Shown: positions 44,609 through 57,199 of the stretch, one piece after another
Layout: each line of letters starts with the position of its first letter
Position numbering within the stretch: the stretch's first letter is position 1
Source: Gymnopus androsaceus JB14
Lineage: Eukaryota; Basidiomycota; Agaricomycetes; Agaricales; Omphalotaceae
Assembly (NCBI GenBank): GCA_009733575.1
Contig: ML769391.1
Span: forward strand, 92,620 to 156,619
Direction of reading: 5' to 3'
DNA length: 64,000 nucleotides
Notes under the pieces: generated by a model
The model's database searches: none
Seen by the model: the letters and a program-made list of their open reading frames with translations, nothing else
What the model was told of the DNA's origin: nothing
Program-made: the position numbers and the translations under genes

Positions 44609-46767
44609 ATGAACGCGTCTCATCCTTGTCGTCCGCGCACCTATGCTGTAATTTGTCTTTTCTGAAAATAGTAGAGGGACTTCTAAAGACTATATTTGCA
44701 GATGCTCCGTGACGCTGCAATGGGTAGCACAACCGCAGCAGCTTCTGCCATCGTCCATTTAGCTCAGTACGCAACAAGAGAGAATGTTGTTGATATTCTT
44801 TCAGTAATTCATCCTCATCTCAAAATCAATCCCGCCGATTGTGCGATTCACATCTGGCCAAGCCCTCCTGAGCTCATTATAGCCGTCCACTGTCTGGAAG
44901 GCATTGATGAAATCCAAACTTCGGGATTCTTCAAGGACGTCCAGAAATCGGATACTGTCACCGGAAAACAGTTCCGCTTGGCGATGAAAAGCCTTTGGCC
45001 GGACGTTTGGCGCTGGATTGAAGCTATCATCCCTGTCTGCGTTCGAGACGACAATATGCTAGTCGGGAAGTTGATGGGAAATGACTGGGAGGATATGCAG
45101 ATGTGGCGACCACAAATGCTGAACATTCTTATGCAGCTGACGACGGTCTTCATGAAGCAGCATGACTCCTTTCTTCCGTTGATGCTCTCCATCGATGGCT
45201 TCACCGAGCGCATGGTAGAGGCTTGGCTATATGTTTTCCAGCATAATTTGGAGAGTGTATTGCACGTAGGCAGTGGGATGCTCTATTGTCTACATTCCAA
45301 ATTGGTTCAGCCTCGATTCACTAGCTGTCTCGAGGCATATGAACCCAACCAGGGCATAGGACTGCTCGTCAATTATGTCAAGTCCGTGGTTCGGCAAAAT
45401 AAAATCTATGAGAGCGAGGCGGTGGAATCTGTCATACACATTTTGCTGGTCTTCAACTCGCGTTCCATCGAAGGATCGACTAAACTACGACGCGATCTAC
45501 TACAGATGGATGGATTGGCGGCTGTGATCCGTGTCTTTGCTCGCTTCGCTCGTCCTTCTTTTGCAGTTTCCTCCTCGCATACTGAAGTGGATTACACTGT
45601 AACTACCATCACGATATGCATTCAGTACTTTCACACGTTGATCGAACACGGATCGATAATGTGGGTGAAAAATGCGTTGGACAACGGCATTCTGCGATCT
45701 GTGCTCTGCGCCCAGCACTTCATCAGCAACAGCTTGGACGCTGGTAGCTTGGATAAATCGAGCTTGAAAGAAGTCAAAACGCTGGAATCTACCTTGCACG
45801 CCACTCTCCTATTATTCAGGCCATACATGCTTTATCCATCGGTCTTTCGTCGTATTTCGCGAGCTGTAAAGTCCATGGAAACATTAGGGCTTCTCGAAAA
45901 GTACGGTGTCCAAAAATCTCGAAGAAAGACAATTGGAGCTGCTTGGGCCCTCTTGCGCTCGGAGGTCAAGGACAACGAAGACTTTTTTAGTTGTGGAGGT
46001 GAAGACTATGCTCATCGGCTCTGTGCAAGTGTTAGCGTGCGTATCCCACCTATTCATATCCACAATACTAGCTCACTGGGCTTACAGTGCCCACACAAAC
46101 GCTCTGTGACTTCCTTCACTCTCTTGAGATGCTCCGGGTGCCAGCAAGTCTATTACTGCTCCCGGTCTTGCCAAATAATCGATTGGAAGCGTAAGCCTGA
46201 GCATCTCAGTCACAAAGTCGTATGTGCACAGATTATTCATGACCGTCGAGGTGAAGATCCGTTTTATGTATCATCTCGGCAAGGAACTGACCACTCTTCG
46301 ATTCCACTTACTTAGCCTGTATCGGGTTGCCAGTGAATGATGTGGATTTGTTTGCAGCTTCCAAAATCGCTCTGACTAGAACGATGATGGACCAGAAAGA
46401 TTCTGTCAGAAGGCGGATTCGAAAATTCAATCTCTCTAGGTCTCAGTCTGAAGAAGAACGCCTCAATGACTCGGCCGCTTACTGCTTTCTAGTAACGGTA
46501 CGGTTAGACTGTAGACAATATCCTCTCAAGGCCAGGGTTCTTTCATTTCTTGAAGTACTTTCCCTGTATCCCGAAGAAGAAGAGCAGAAAGAAGCATTGC
46601 TATCGGGATCCCTATCCTGTCTTCCTTCAGGCTGGGTCGATGCGTTCAAAGCGGCCAAGGAGAAAGATTTGACATTGGTCTATACTATCTTACCAAACTC
46701 GTCTCTGTCGAGAACAGTTGTAGTTGGTCCATGGAATGCACGTACAGGTACTCGTGAACGAGATTAG
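44609..46767 (+). CDS. MYND-type zinc finger protein, array copy 1, 662 aa
   Basis: Four exons: 44609-44647, 44702-46036, 46088-46250, 46316-46767 (1989 nt). The first 445 residues after the starter peptide MNASHPCRPRTYA are helical and ARM-like (ASAIVHLAQYATRENVVDIL; MWVKNALDNGILRSVL), with no catalytic motif. Residues about 459-504 form a MYND finger: CPH, then CSGC, YYCSRSCQ, IDWKR and HKVVC. The first ligand pair of the classical motif (CxxC) appears here as CPH. The C-terminal domain runs from LFAASKIALTRTM to RTGTRERD. MYND fingers bind proline-rich peptides; this family's role is unknown. The 51-bp intron at 46037-46087 is a multiple of three and lacks stops, so only comparison with copies 3-4 reveals it. 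Confidence 0.87.
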
Positions 46768-47161
46768 GATAGCCGTATTGCTTGTCTTTAGCTTACCATT
46801 TTCCGGGGCTGCACTGGGTCAAAACTATATTCGTATCGTATTACTTATTACTTATTAGTACTATCGAACCAAATGAAATCGGAAGAACTGACCATGCTTG
46901 CAAACAAAAAACGGAACCTCAACGTACCAGTAACCGAATGGTACGAAGAGCGCTTGAGAAACTAAACTTGAGCAAGCGAGAATAAACTGACTTGAGAATA
47001 ATGGCAGGTTAAAGCTATGTACGTACTTGCGCCACAGCCATGTGAGTATAAACACAGCTTTGGCCTTTAAGCGCTCTGCTCTTTCTTCGCTCTCAATCAA
47101 ACGAAAGCAAGCCAAACTCTCTTTTCTTTCTCAATCCAACGGAAACAAGCCAAACTGATAA

Positions 47162-49383
47162 ATGAACGCGTCTCATCCTCGTCATCCACGCGCCTATGCT
47201 GTAATTTATCTTTTTTGACAATAATAGAAGAACCTCTAAAGGCTATATATTCTTTTCTTGCAGATGCTCCGTGGCGCTGCAATGGGTAGCACAAGCGCGG
47301 CAGCGTCTGCCATCGTCCATTTAGCTCAGTACGCAACAAGGGAGAATGTTGTTGATATTCTTTCAGTCATTCATCATCACTTCAAAATCGATCCCGCCGA
47401 TTGCGCGATTCACGATTGGCCTAGCCCTCCTGAGCTCATTATAGCCGTCCATTGTCTTGAAGGCATCAATGAAATCCAAAATTCGGATGTCTTCAAGGAC
47501 ATTCAGGACTCGGATACCGTCACCGGAAAACAGTTCCGCTTGGCGATGGAACGTCTTTGGCCAGACATATGGCGCTGGATCGAAGCTCTCATCATTCTCT
47601 GCGTTCGAAATGACAATCCGCTAGTCAGGAAGCTGATGGGAAAGGACTGGGAGGATATGCAGGAGTGGCGAACACAGATACTGAACATTCTTATGCAGCT
47701 GACGTCAGTATTTATGGAGAAGCATGATTCCTTTCTTCCGTCGATGCTCTCTATCGATGGCTTCACCGAGTGCATGGTAGAGGCTTGGCTATATGTTTTC
47801 CAGCATAATCTGGAGAGTCTATCGCGCGTATGCAGTGCGATGGTCTATTGTCTACAATCCGAATTGATTCGGTCTTGTGGTAAACGATTCACCAGCTGGT
47901 TCGAAGCATACGAGCCCAACCAGGGCATCGGACTGCTCGTCAATCATGTCAAGTCCGCAGTTCAGAAAAATAAAATCTACGAGAGCGGGGTGGTGGAATC
48001 TGTCTTGCAGGCCTTGCTGGTCTTCACCTCGTGTGCTGTAGGGTCGACCAAACTACGACGCGAGCTACTGCAGATGGATGGATTGGGTGTTATGTTCCGT
48101 GTCATTGCTCGCTTCGGTCGTCCTTCTTTTGCAGTTTCCTTCTCGAATAGGGAAGTGTTTACCACTGCGACCACCATCATGGTATGCATTCAGTACTTTC
48201 GCGTGTTAATCGAACACGGATCGATAGTGTGGGTGAAAAACGCATTGGACAATGGCATTCTGCTATCTATCCTCCGTGTCCAACACTTCATCGACAACAG
48301 CTTCGAGGCTGGTGGCCTGGATGAATCAAGCTTGAATGCAGTCGAAATCCTTGAAGCGACCTTATATATTGCCCTCTTATGTTTCCGACCGTTCATGCTT
48401 TATCCATCGGTCTTACGTCGTATTTCACGAGCTGTCAAGTCCGTGGAAATATTAGGGCTTCTCAAAAAGTACGACGTTCAAGTAAATTTCGCGGAAATGT
48501 CGAAGCTTCTCGAAAGGTGTGGGATCGTAGAAACTCAAACGAAGACCATCGGAGCTGCTTGGGCCCTCTTGTGCTCGGAGGTCAAGGCCAACGAAGCCTT
48601 TTTACATTGTGGAGGTGAAGACTATACTCATCGGCTCTGTGCAAGTGTTAGCGTGCGTATCTCATCAATTCATATCCACAATACCAACTCACTGGGCTTG
48701 CAGTGCCCACACAAACGCTCTGCGACTTCTTTCACTCTTCTGAGATGCTCCGGGTGCCAGCAAATCTATTACTGCTCTCGATCTTGCCAAATAATTGATT
48801 GGCAGCGTAAGCCCGAGCACCTTAGTCACAAAGTCGTATGCGCACAGATTATTCATGACCGTCGAGGTGAACATCCGTTGTATGTGTCATCTTGGCAAAG
48901 GACTGACCACCATTCAATTCCACTTACTTAGCCTGTACCGGGTTGCCAGCGAATGATGTGGACTTGTTTGCAGCTTCCAAGATCGCTCTGACTAGAACGA
49001 TGATGGACCAGAAAGATCCAGTCAGAAGGCTGATTCGAAAATTCAATCTCTCTAGGTCCCAGTCGGAAGACGAACGTCCTGATGAATTGGCCACTTACTG
49101 CTCTCTAGTGACAGTACGATTGGATGGCAGAGAATATCCTCTCAAGGCTAGGGTTCTTTCATTTCTTGAAGTACTTTCCCTTTATCCTGAAGAAGAAGAG
49201 CAGAAAGAAGCATTGCTATCAGGAGCCCTATCCTCTCTTCCTTCGGGCTGGGTAGATGCGTTTAAAACGGCCAGGGAGAAAGATTTGACATTGATCTATA
49301 CTCTCTTACCGAACTTGTCTCTGTCGAGAACAGTTGTAGTTGGTCCATGGAATGCACGTACAGGTACTCGTGAACGAGATTAG
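47162..49383 (+). CDS. MYND-type zinc finger protein, array copy 2, 680 aa
   Basis: Exons 47162-47200, 47264-48652, 48704-48866, 48932-49383 (2043 nt). Nearly the same as copy 1 in order and length but about 18 residues longer, because the helical domain carries an extra stretch (YDVQVNFAEMSKLLERCGIV) near its end and a short CGK insertion. The MYND finger is identical in ligands (CPH, CSGC, YYCSRSCQ, HKVVC). Copies 1 and 2 share upstream sequence, including the ATGAACGCGTCTCATCC start and the CTATGCTGTAATTT donor. Its 3' flank carries a 107-bp MITE absent from the other copies. Confidence 0.87.
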
Positions 49384-49423
49384 CATAGCCGTATTGCTCG
49401 CTTTTAGCTTACAATTCCGGAGG

Positions 49424-49530
49424 TAGGCCTGAAGCAGACCCTCTATGAGGTTGTCGTCGTAAGGTAAGAATCCAAGCGATGTTTCTTGCGAAACAACGAA
49501 GACATCCTTGTAGAGTCTGCTTTAGGCCTA
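49424..49530. mobile_element. 107-bp MITE, relative of the 40-bp element at 23117
   Basis: Begins TAGGCCTGAAGCAGACCCTC and ends with the near-perfect inverse (TAGAGTCTGCTTTAGGCCTA). The outer 14 bp match the ends of the 40-bp element at one mismatch. Sibling flanks after copies 1 and 3 (TTTTCCGGGGC...GGGTCAAA) lack it. No clear target duplication could be assigned. Confidence 0.75.
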
Positions 49531-49931
49531 TGCTTTAGGTCAAAACATATTCGTATCGTATATTATAGATAATACTTGAATCAAACCAAATGAAATCGGA
49601 AGAATATGAGTCCATGCTTGCAAACAACAACGCGCAGAAACGAACCAGTCGTAAGCTTTACTTCAACGATCGAGAATAGATCTTTCTTGATTATAATCTC
49701 CAATCTCTCAAAACGCGCTCTATATGCACATATCCACTAAGCACATATCCACTGGAACTTGGAAGAGGTCGAAGTCTATAAAGATGACTCACCTACACCT
49801 GCGCCACAACAACGTGCGACAACGTTAGCATAAACGCAGCTTTGACCTTCAAGTGCTCTTTGTTTCATTCTTCATTCTTCACTGGGTGTTATCTATTGTC
49901 ATCGGACACATCTCCTCTTTACAGTAAACGA

Positions 49932-52095
49932 ATGTTCGGACCCGGTGATTATGCTGTGAGTAATCCGTTCTTCAGCATCTTGCAGATATACGGACATTTG
50001 AAAAATAATTCTTGCAGTTTATTCGCCGCCATGCCATAGGTAGCACAGACCCGGACTTGATGGGGTTTGCTATCGTCGATCTTTCCAAACTCGCAACTGC
50101 TGAAAACATTGTGGATATTCTCTCAGTAATTCATCATCACCTCAAAAGCAATCCCGCCGATTGTGCGATTCATGATTGGCCGCCCTCTTCTGGGCTTAAA
50201 TTAGCCATCCATTGTCTTCGAGGCGTCGATGAAATCCAAACTTTGAACTTATTGGACTCGGATATCGTAGTCGGAAAACAGTTACGCCTGGGGGTGAAAC
50301 GTATTTGGCCGGACGTATGGCGTTGGATAGAAGCAATCATTACCATTGCACTCTCTCATCCAAATCAGACGGAAACTGAGAAGCAGACATGCTGGCGGAC
50401 AAGTATGCTGGAAATTGCTATACGGCTAACGACAATATTCCTGGCGAAGGGTCACCTCTTCTATCCACAAATCCTCTCTACCGACGGTTTCATTGAGCGC
50501 ATGCTAGATACTTGGCTATACATTTTCCGGAACAAGTTGGAGAGCTCTCAAGACGCAGGCCACGCAATGCTCTGTTACTTCCTCTCTGGTACGTACTCAG
50601 CTCGTCATAATGTCGAGCCAGTTGATCTATCTGACATCACCTAGAACGCTCACCCCAATCTCCTCAACACCGCGGCAAACTCGTCCGCTGTCTCGAAACT
50701 TATGAACTCAAACGGGGCATAGGTACTCTCATGAATCATGTCAGATCCTGCTCGCTATATTCTGTCAATCAGCCCTTGTTGTTGTTCGTCGAATGTGTCG
50801 AGGTATCGACTATACTGCGACGCCAGATACTGCCGCTAGATCCATTAGCACTTATGTTCCGCATCATTTCTGGCTTCACTTCTCAATCTTTTGTGGATTC
50901 TTGCTCGGACAAGGAAGTCACTCCCGCTACGACCACCATCATAATGTCCCTTCGTATCTTCGAGGTTTTGATTGAAAGCGGGTCAATAATGTGGGTGAAA
51001 AACGCATTGGACAACGACATCCTTTTGCATATTCTGCGTACCCAGCGCTTCATCAAAAACCTGAGCATGGATGCAGTTAGCTTCGAAGAACTTGGCGTGA
51101 ATATGGTCGAGAAGCTCGCCGGCAAGTTGTACTTCACTCTACTGGGCTTCAGACCATACACGCTTTATCCGTCGGTTCTACGTCGCATTTCGCGAGCTAT
51201 AAAGTCCGTGGAAAGATTAGAGCTTCTCGAAAAGTACGGTGTAGAAGTCGAAGATCGAGCATCTCAAGCAAGTGCCATTGGTGCTGCTTGGGCCCTCTTA
51301 TGCTCTGAAGTAAAGGTTAACGAACGTCTTTTGAGCTGTGAAGGTGACTATGCTCATCGACTTTGCGCAAGTGTTAGCGTATGTATCCTACCTGTTCATA
51401 TATCCGAAACATTGATTTACCAGGCTTGCAGTGTCCACATAAAAGCCACAGAATTTCCTTCACTCTCTTGAGATGCTCTGGGTGCCAGCAAGTCTTTTAC
51501 TGTTCTCGGTCCTGCCAAATAATCGATTGGAAGCGTAAGCCCGAGCATCTCAGTCACAAAGTTGTATGCGCACGGATTATTGATGACCGTCGAGGTGAGA
51601 TTCATTGCATACATCTTGAAATGAGCTGAGTTTATTTTTATAGCCTGTATTGGATTGCCAGTGAATGATATGGACTTGTTTGCAGCTTCCAAGATTGCTC
51701 TGACTAGAGCGATAACGAGCCAGAAAGATCCAGTCAGAAAGCTAATTCGAAAATTCAATCTCTCTAGGTCTCAGTCGGAAGAAGACCGTCTTGACGACTC
51801 GGCCGCTTACTGCTCTCTAGTAACGGTACGGTTGGAGTGCAGAGAATATCCTCTCAAGGCTAGGGTTCTTTCATTTCTTGAAGTACTTTCCCTGTATCCC
51901 GAAGAAGAAGAGCACAAAGAAGCATTGTTATCGGGATCCCTATCATCTCTTCCTTCAGGCTGGGTCGATGCGTTCAAAGCGGCCAAGGAGAAAGATTTGA
52001 CATTGGTCTACACAATGTTACCCAACTCGTCTCTGTCGAGAACAGTTGTAGTTGGTCCATGGAACGCACATACAGGTACTCGTGAACGAGATTAG
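49932..52095 (+). CDS. MYND-type zinc finger protein, array copy 3, 647 aa
   Basis: Five exons: 49932-49955, 50018-50588, 50645-51378, 51432-51594, 51644-52095 (1944 nt). The start peptide is MFGPGDYA, unlike copies 1-2. An additional intron (50589-50644, GTACGTACTCAG donor) divides the helical domain, and the exon after it reads ERSPQSPQHRGKLVRCLE. The MYND finger (CPHKSH, CSGC, FYCSRSCQ, HKVVC) and the C-terminal domain are intact. The 53-bp intron before the finger is not a multiple of three, which proves it is spliced. No lesion was seen. Confidence 0.86.
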
Positions 52096-52455
52096 GATAT
52101 ACCATATTGCTTGCCTTTTAGCTTACAATTTTCCGGGGCGCTACACTGGGTCAAAGCTATATTCGAATCGTGATATAACTAGATTCAAACCAAATGAAAT
52201 CGGAAGAACCTCAACGCCCCAGTCCCCGGAAGGCACTGAAATGCCCTTGAGAAACTAACTTGAGCGTTCGAGAATAAATCGGATTTGGAGTTAATCTCCA
52301 ATCTCTCAGAACGTGCACAATGTATACATATCCATTTCATTTTAACTTAGAAGAGGTCTATAAAGATCACACTTGAGCCACAACCACGTGAGTACACGCA
52401 GCTTTGACCTTTACGCTCTTGACTGCTTATCCTCCTCCTTAAGACGAATTCGTAA

Positions 52456-54647
52456 ATGTTCGGGTCCAGTAATTATGCTGTAGGTAATCCGTTTTTCAAC
52501 TTCTTGCAGATATACGCACATTTGAAAAAAAAATTCTTGCAGTTTATTCGCCGCCATGCCATAGGTAGCACAGACGTGACGGGGCCTGCTATAGTCGATC
52601 TGTCCAAACTGGCAACCGCTGAAAACATCTTTGATATTCTCTCAGTAATCCATCAACATCTCAAATTCAATCCCGCTGATTGTGCGATTCACGATTGGCC
52701 AAGCTCTCCTAGGCTCATGATAGCCGTCCACTGTCTTCAAGGCATTGATGAAATCCAAAGTTCGGATATCTTCGAGGACATTCAGGAATCGGATACCGTC
52801 ACCAGAAAACAGTTCCGCTTGGCGATGAAACTTCTTTGGCCGGACGTATGGCGCTGGATTGAATCTCTCATCATTCTCTGCGTTCGAAATGACAATCCGC
52901 TAGTCAGAAAGCTGACGGGAAAGGACTGGGAGGATATGCAGAAGTGGAGAACACAAATAATAAACAATCTTATGCAGCTTACGACAGACCTCATGCTGAA
53001 GCATGACTCCTTTCATCCGTCAATGCTCTCTATCGATGGCTTTACCGAGTGCATGGTAGAGGGTTGGCTACATGTTTTACAACGTAATTTAGAGAGCTCT
53101 CGATACGCAGGCCAGGCAATGCTGCACCACTTCCTCTCTGGTACGTACTCAGCTCCCCACAATATCGAATCAATTGTCCCATGCATTCAAACCAGATTGC
53201 TCACCCCAAGACATTCATCAACACCGCGGCAAACTCGTCCGCTGTCTCGAAACTGATGAACTCAAACGGGGCATGGGTGTTCTCATGAATCATATCGAAT
53301 CCTGCCCAGTAGATTCTGTTGCATACCCCTTGCTGGTCTTCGTCCAATGTGCCGAGGTATCGACTACACTGCGACGCCAGATATTACCACTGGATCCATT
53401 AGCACTTGTAATCCGCGTCCATTTCTCGCTTCACCTCCCAATCTTTTGTGGATTCTTGCTCGGACATGGCAGTCGCTCCCGCTACGACTACCGTTATGAT
53501 GTCCCTTCGCATCTTCGACGTTTTGATTGCAAACGGGTCAATAATGTGGGTTAAAAATGCTTTGGACAACGACATCCTTTTACATATCCTACGTGCCCAA
53601 CGCTTCATCAACAACCTGAGCATAGATGCAGTTAGCTTCGATGAACTTGGCTGGGATGCACTCAAGGAGCTCGAAGATAAACTGTACATCATTCTAATGT
53701 GTCTCAGACCATACACGCTTTATCCATCGGTCCTGCGTCGTATTTCGCGAGCTATCAAGTCCGTGGATAGATTAGAGCTTCTCGAAAAGTACGGTGTAGA
53801 AGTCAAACCTTCATCATCTCAAGGAACCATTGGTGCCGCCTGGGCTATCTTATGCTCTGAAGTCAAGATTAACGAACGTCTTTTGAGTTGTAAAAGTGAC
53901 TATGCTCATCAGCTCTGCGCAAGTGTTAGCGTATGTATCCTGCTTGTTCGTGTATTCGAAACATTGATTTACTAGGCTTGCAGTGTCCGCATAAAAGCTC
54001 CGGAACTGCCTTCACTCTCTTGAGATGCTCTGGGTGCCAACAAGTCTTTTACTGTTCTCGGTCCTGCCAAATAATCGATTGGAAGCGTAAGCCCGAGCAT
54101 CTCAGTCACAAAGTTGTATGCGCGCGGATTATTGATGACCGTCGAGGTGAGATTCATTGTATGCATCTTGAACTGAGCTGAAATTACTTCTCTAGCCTGT
54201 ATCGGGTTGCCAGTGAACACCGTGGATTTGTTCGCAGCTTCCAAGATCGCTCTTACCAGAACGATGATGGACCAGAAAGATCCACTCAGAAAGCTGATTC
54301 AAAAATTCAATCTCTCTAGATCCCAGTCGGAAGAAGAACGTCTTGACGATTCGGCCATTTACTGCTCTCTAGTAACGGTACGGTTGGACTGTAGACAATA
54401 TCCTCTCAAGGCCGGGGTTCTTTCATTTTTTGATGTCATTTCCCTGTATCCCGAAGAGGAAGAGCAGCGAGAGGCATTGTTGTCGGGAGCCCTAACCTTT
54501 CTTCCTTCGGGCTGGGTCGATGCATTCGAAATCGCCAAGAAGAAGGATTTGACATTGGTCTATATTGTCTTACCAAACTCGTCTCTGTCGAGAACCGTTG
54601 TAGTTGGCCCATGGAATGCACGTACAGGTATTCGTGAACAAGGTTAG
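52456..54647 (+). pseudogene. MYND-type zinc finger gene, array copy 4, 1-bp insertion
   Basis: Exon plan equals copy 3: 52456-52479, 52543-53140, 53196-53930, 53984-54146, 54196-54647. The exons sum to one base too many. Comparison places the extra base at about 53419-53421, where the sequence reads CGCGTCCATTTC and copy 3 reads CGCATCATTTC. After the shift the frame would stop before the MYND finger. Everything downstream (LFAASKIALTRTM to the end) is still open in the original frame, so the lesion is young, or a sequencing slip. The truncated product would keep only the N-terminal helical domain. Confidence 0.8.
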
Positions 54648-55190
54648 AATATGTTATTCGCTTTTAGCTTACAATTTTCCGGGCGCTGCTAGCCCAACTA
54701 TATTCTTCGTATGCGCATCTTAATTACAGATAATACTAGATCCAAACCAAGTGAAATTGGAAGAACTACTCATACTAGCAACCAACGAGCGGAACTTGAA
54801 CGTCTCAGAGGAAACTGAAATACACTTGGAAAACTAAAAACGAATAAAGCGGATTCTGTATAAACATGTCCATTAGATCATTGCTGTATACTATGAGAGC
54901 AGAGCAGGAACGTACATACGCTCAGGCTGTACCTGTGAGATCACTTGACATGGTAAACCCAGCTTTGATACCTACTTTGAGCCCCCAGGTCAACTTTTTT
55001 TCTTCCACCTCTTCCTTCATAATTCATCATACCAGTACACCCCTTTCCGCCTACTCAGTCTGAATCAGAGGCGCTTTCGTCTAGGGGGCTGCTAGACCAT
55101 GCGTAGTTCTTCCGGTGTCTCAGTCTGGCTTTACTTAAATGGTCTCCGCTGAAGAACGAACCAACTCTACTCCCCCGGTCACCGGCTTCA
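54648..55190. other. Intergenic stretch after MYND array
   Basis: Contains partial array-type 3' flank sequence and a 65-codon frame (54866-55063) that I do not believe is a gene. Nothing else seen. Confidence 0.5.
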
Positions 55191-56588
55191 ATGGATGCCT
55201 CGTCTGCTTCAATCATGGCCCTTCCATCAGAATTACTTGAGGAAATAACACTCTATGCCATTGGATATTACGACGACCTTCACGCGCATCCGGACATTAT
55301 AGACACCCATGGCGGCCCAGGAAAACATACCCAGATCTGTGCGAGGTGGCGTTCAGTGGTCCTGGCATCCCCAAGGGCATGGTCGGATGTTGTTATCACC
55401 AAGTGCTATTCTATCAATGGCTTGAGTCTACTACAGACTTGCCTTGACCGATCCAAAGATGCTATGCTACGGGTGTACATTGTACTTTGAAAGTACTGTG
55501 CCTTTGGAACTGGTTGTTGCGAAGGCAAATCGCCTGCTAGAGCTGGAACTTCATATCCCCGAGAGCATGTTCTCATACCTCCAACAACTGCAGCCTCAAA
55601 CACTCAGAACAATCAGTCGATTGTCTTTTGAGCAGACTTCCGGCATTTCCCCGCTGATAGCATCTTGTTTGGACATCATCTCCACCATCCCTAAACTGGA
55701 GGAGTTGACGTTGCGAAACATACTAAACCTACCGTTGACGATTAATTCACCTAATCATCTAACCGCCTTGGGCATCTCTCTCTCCGATGACTTCAAGGAG
55801 AATGATCTCTTAATTCTTTGCGGTCTTCCAAACTTGATCACATTATCGGTCTATCGGCACCTAAAATATAAGAGGTCTTGCGAGGATTACCCCCCACTTC
55901 CATCATCGGTCTATCGGTGGCGCATCCACGAGATGTCTTATAAGAATTACCCACCACTTTCGATGAACCTAGAGCTTCAGCACCTCCGGAAATTAGAGGT
56001 ACGCCACCCTGGGTTCCTCAAGATCCAAGGGCTTTTGTACCCTCAACTCGCAGACCTGACTCAAGCACACCCAAATCCATGACGCTATTCATAACTTCGT
56101 TCGCTGGAAGCTCCTTGGTGAGCTTGACACTCCGATGTGATGGAATTTCGGGTGGTATGATGAATACCTTTCGCTTAATGCCCAATCTTTCATCTTTGCG
56201 AATATTCTTGGCTCAAACAGGCAGATTATCTGGATTGTTAAGTCGTCTATCGACGAAATCCATTAGCGGACACCCATGCCTCTTGCCCAGGTTGCAAAAA
56301 TTGGAAATATCGACAGCGGAAATCAGATATCCGACAGACAATGGCCATGCCTTGTGCCAAATGCTCCGTGCTAGATGGAATACCCTACCGCAGGATGAAG
56401 GTGTCCCTCGATTGAGGTCTGTCACATTTCGCTGGAGGCTTCCACACTGTCCAGGTGCAAAGCTCCTACTTCCGCTTCCGAGCGCGTTGTTTCAAGAGTT
56501 ACTCGACCAGGGAAGATCCCTAGACTCATCGTTTGAAGTCCCTGCAGATGGAGATTGTAGTATTGAAATAATAGATCGCTTCTCGTGA
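55191..56588 (+). pseudogene. F-box/LRR-like protein gene with two frameshifts
   Basis: Three overlapping frames form one protein: MDASSASIMALPSELLEEIT (55191, a degenerate F-box), then ICARWRSVVLASPRAWSDVV, then a frame change near 55485 to STVPLELVVAKANRLLELEL and LRR-like repeats (LEELTLRNILNLPL). A second change near 56075 leads to MTLFITSFAGSSLVSLTLRC and the end at 56588 (SIEIIDRFS). No introns fit at either change. The family is the hyperexpanded agaricomycete F-box group, and this one is unrelated in detail to the other F-box genes in the window. Confidence 0.75.
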
Positions 56589-57199
56589 CTGAGCAATACT
56601 ATATTTGACACTGTATTTTGTATGGTAGCTATTTAATTAGTTGTAATTCGCTGATTCCACTTGACAGAAGGAGTAGCCTAGCTAACGCAGCGTGCTAAAT
56701 AAGCAGCAGTAATTTTGCACACTTCCTGTAGTCATGAGATGCTGGATGAAGGGAAAGAAATGGAATTTCCGGCGCTGACTTTATATGACTGAGCAATTGT
56801 ACCTCTTTGACCGATCAATCTATGCGTACTACTCGTCGAGAAAAACAATGTAAAGTCGAGTGTATTGGGTGAACGTGAGGTTAGCCTGAAACGGCAGTCG
56901 TTTAACAGCGGGCCACGAGAGAACCCAGCAGCGAAGACCGGTCTCGAAAGCTCGGAGAGCTGGAGACAAACCATGAAGCCGTCAAGAACCAGAACAAGAA
57001 CTCACGTCAAACCTATGGATGGACGCGGTAGCAGGGTTCTCGGTCCAGATATGAAGCTAAGGCAAGGACTCAAGTTGTGATGCAGCGGCCGCTACGCTAA
57101 GCTATTAGCTTCAGAAGGAATCCAGTATGATTCAAAGGTAAAATCAAATCGAGAAGGCCAGCCCAATGAAAAGTATAAGTAGTAAACGACGGTTTTCAC
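56589..57199. other. Intergenic stretch
   Basis: No protein-like frame or repeat recognised. Convergent 3' flanks of the F-box pseudogene and the secreted protein gene. Confidence 0.5.

Larger units (their letters stand above)
44609..54647 (+). repeat. Tandem array of four MYND-finger genes
   Basis: Four head-to-tail copies with starts at 44609, 47162, 49932 and 52456, spaced about 2.5-2.8 kb. The C-terminal 146-codon exon segment is the most conserved, including its end (VVVGPWNARTGTRERD and variants). Copies 1-2 share one first exon and exon plan; copies 3-4 share another first exon and an extra intron, so the array likely grew in two steps. Confidence 0.93.

Noticed and set aside
54866..55063. 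65-codon plus-strand frame after the MYND array
   Set aside because: No family likeness, no flanking exons in phase, and not repeated after the other array copies.
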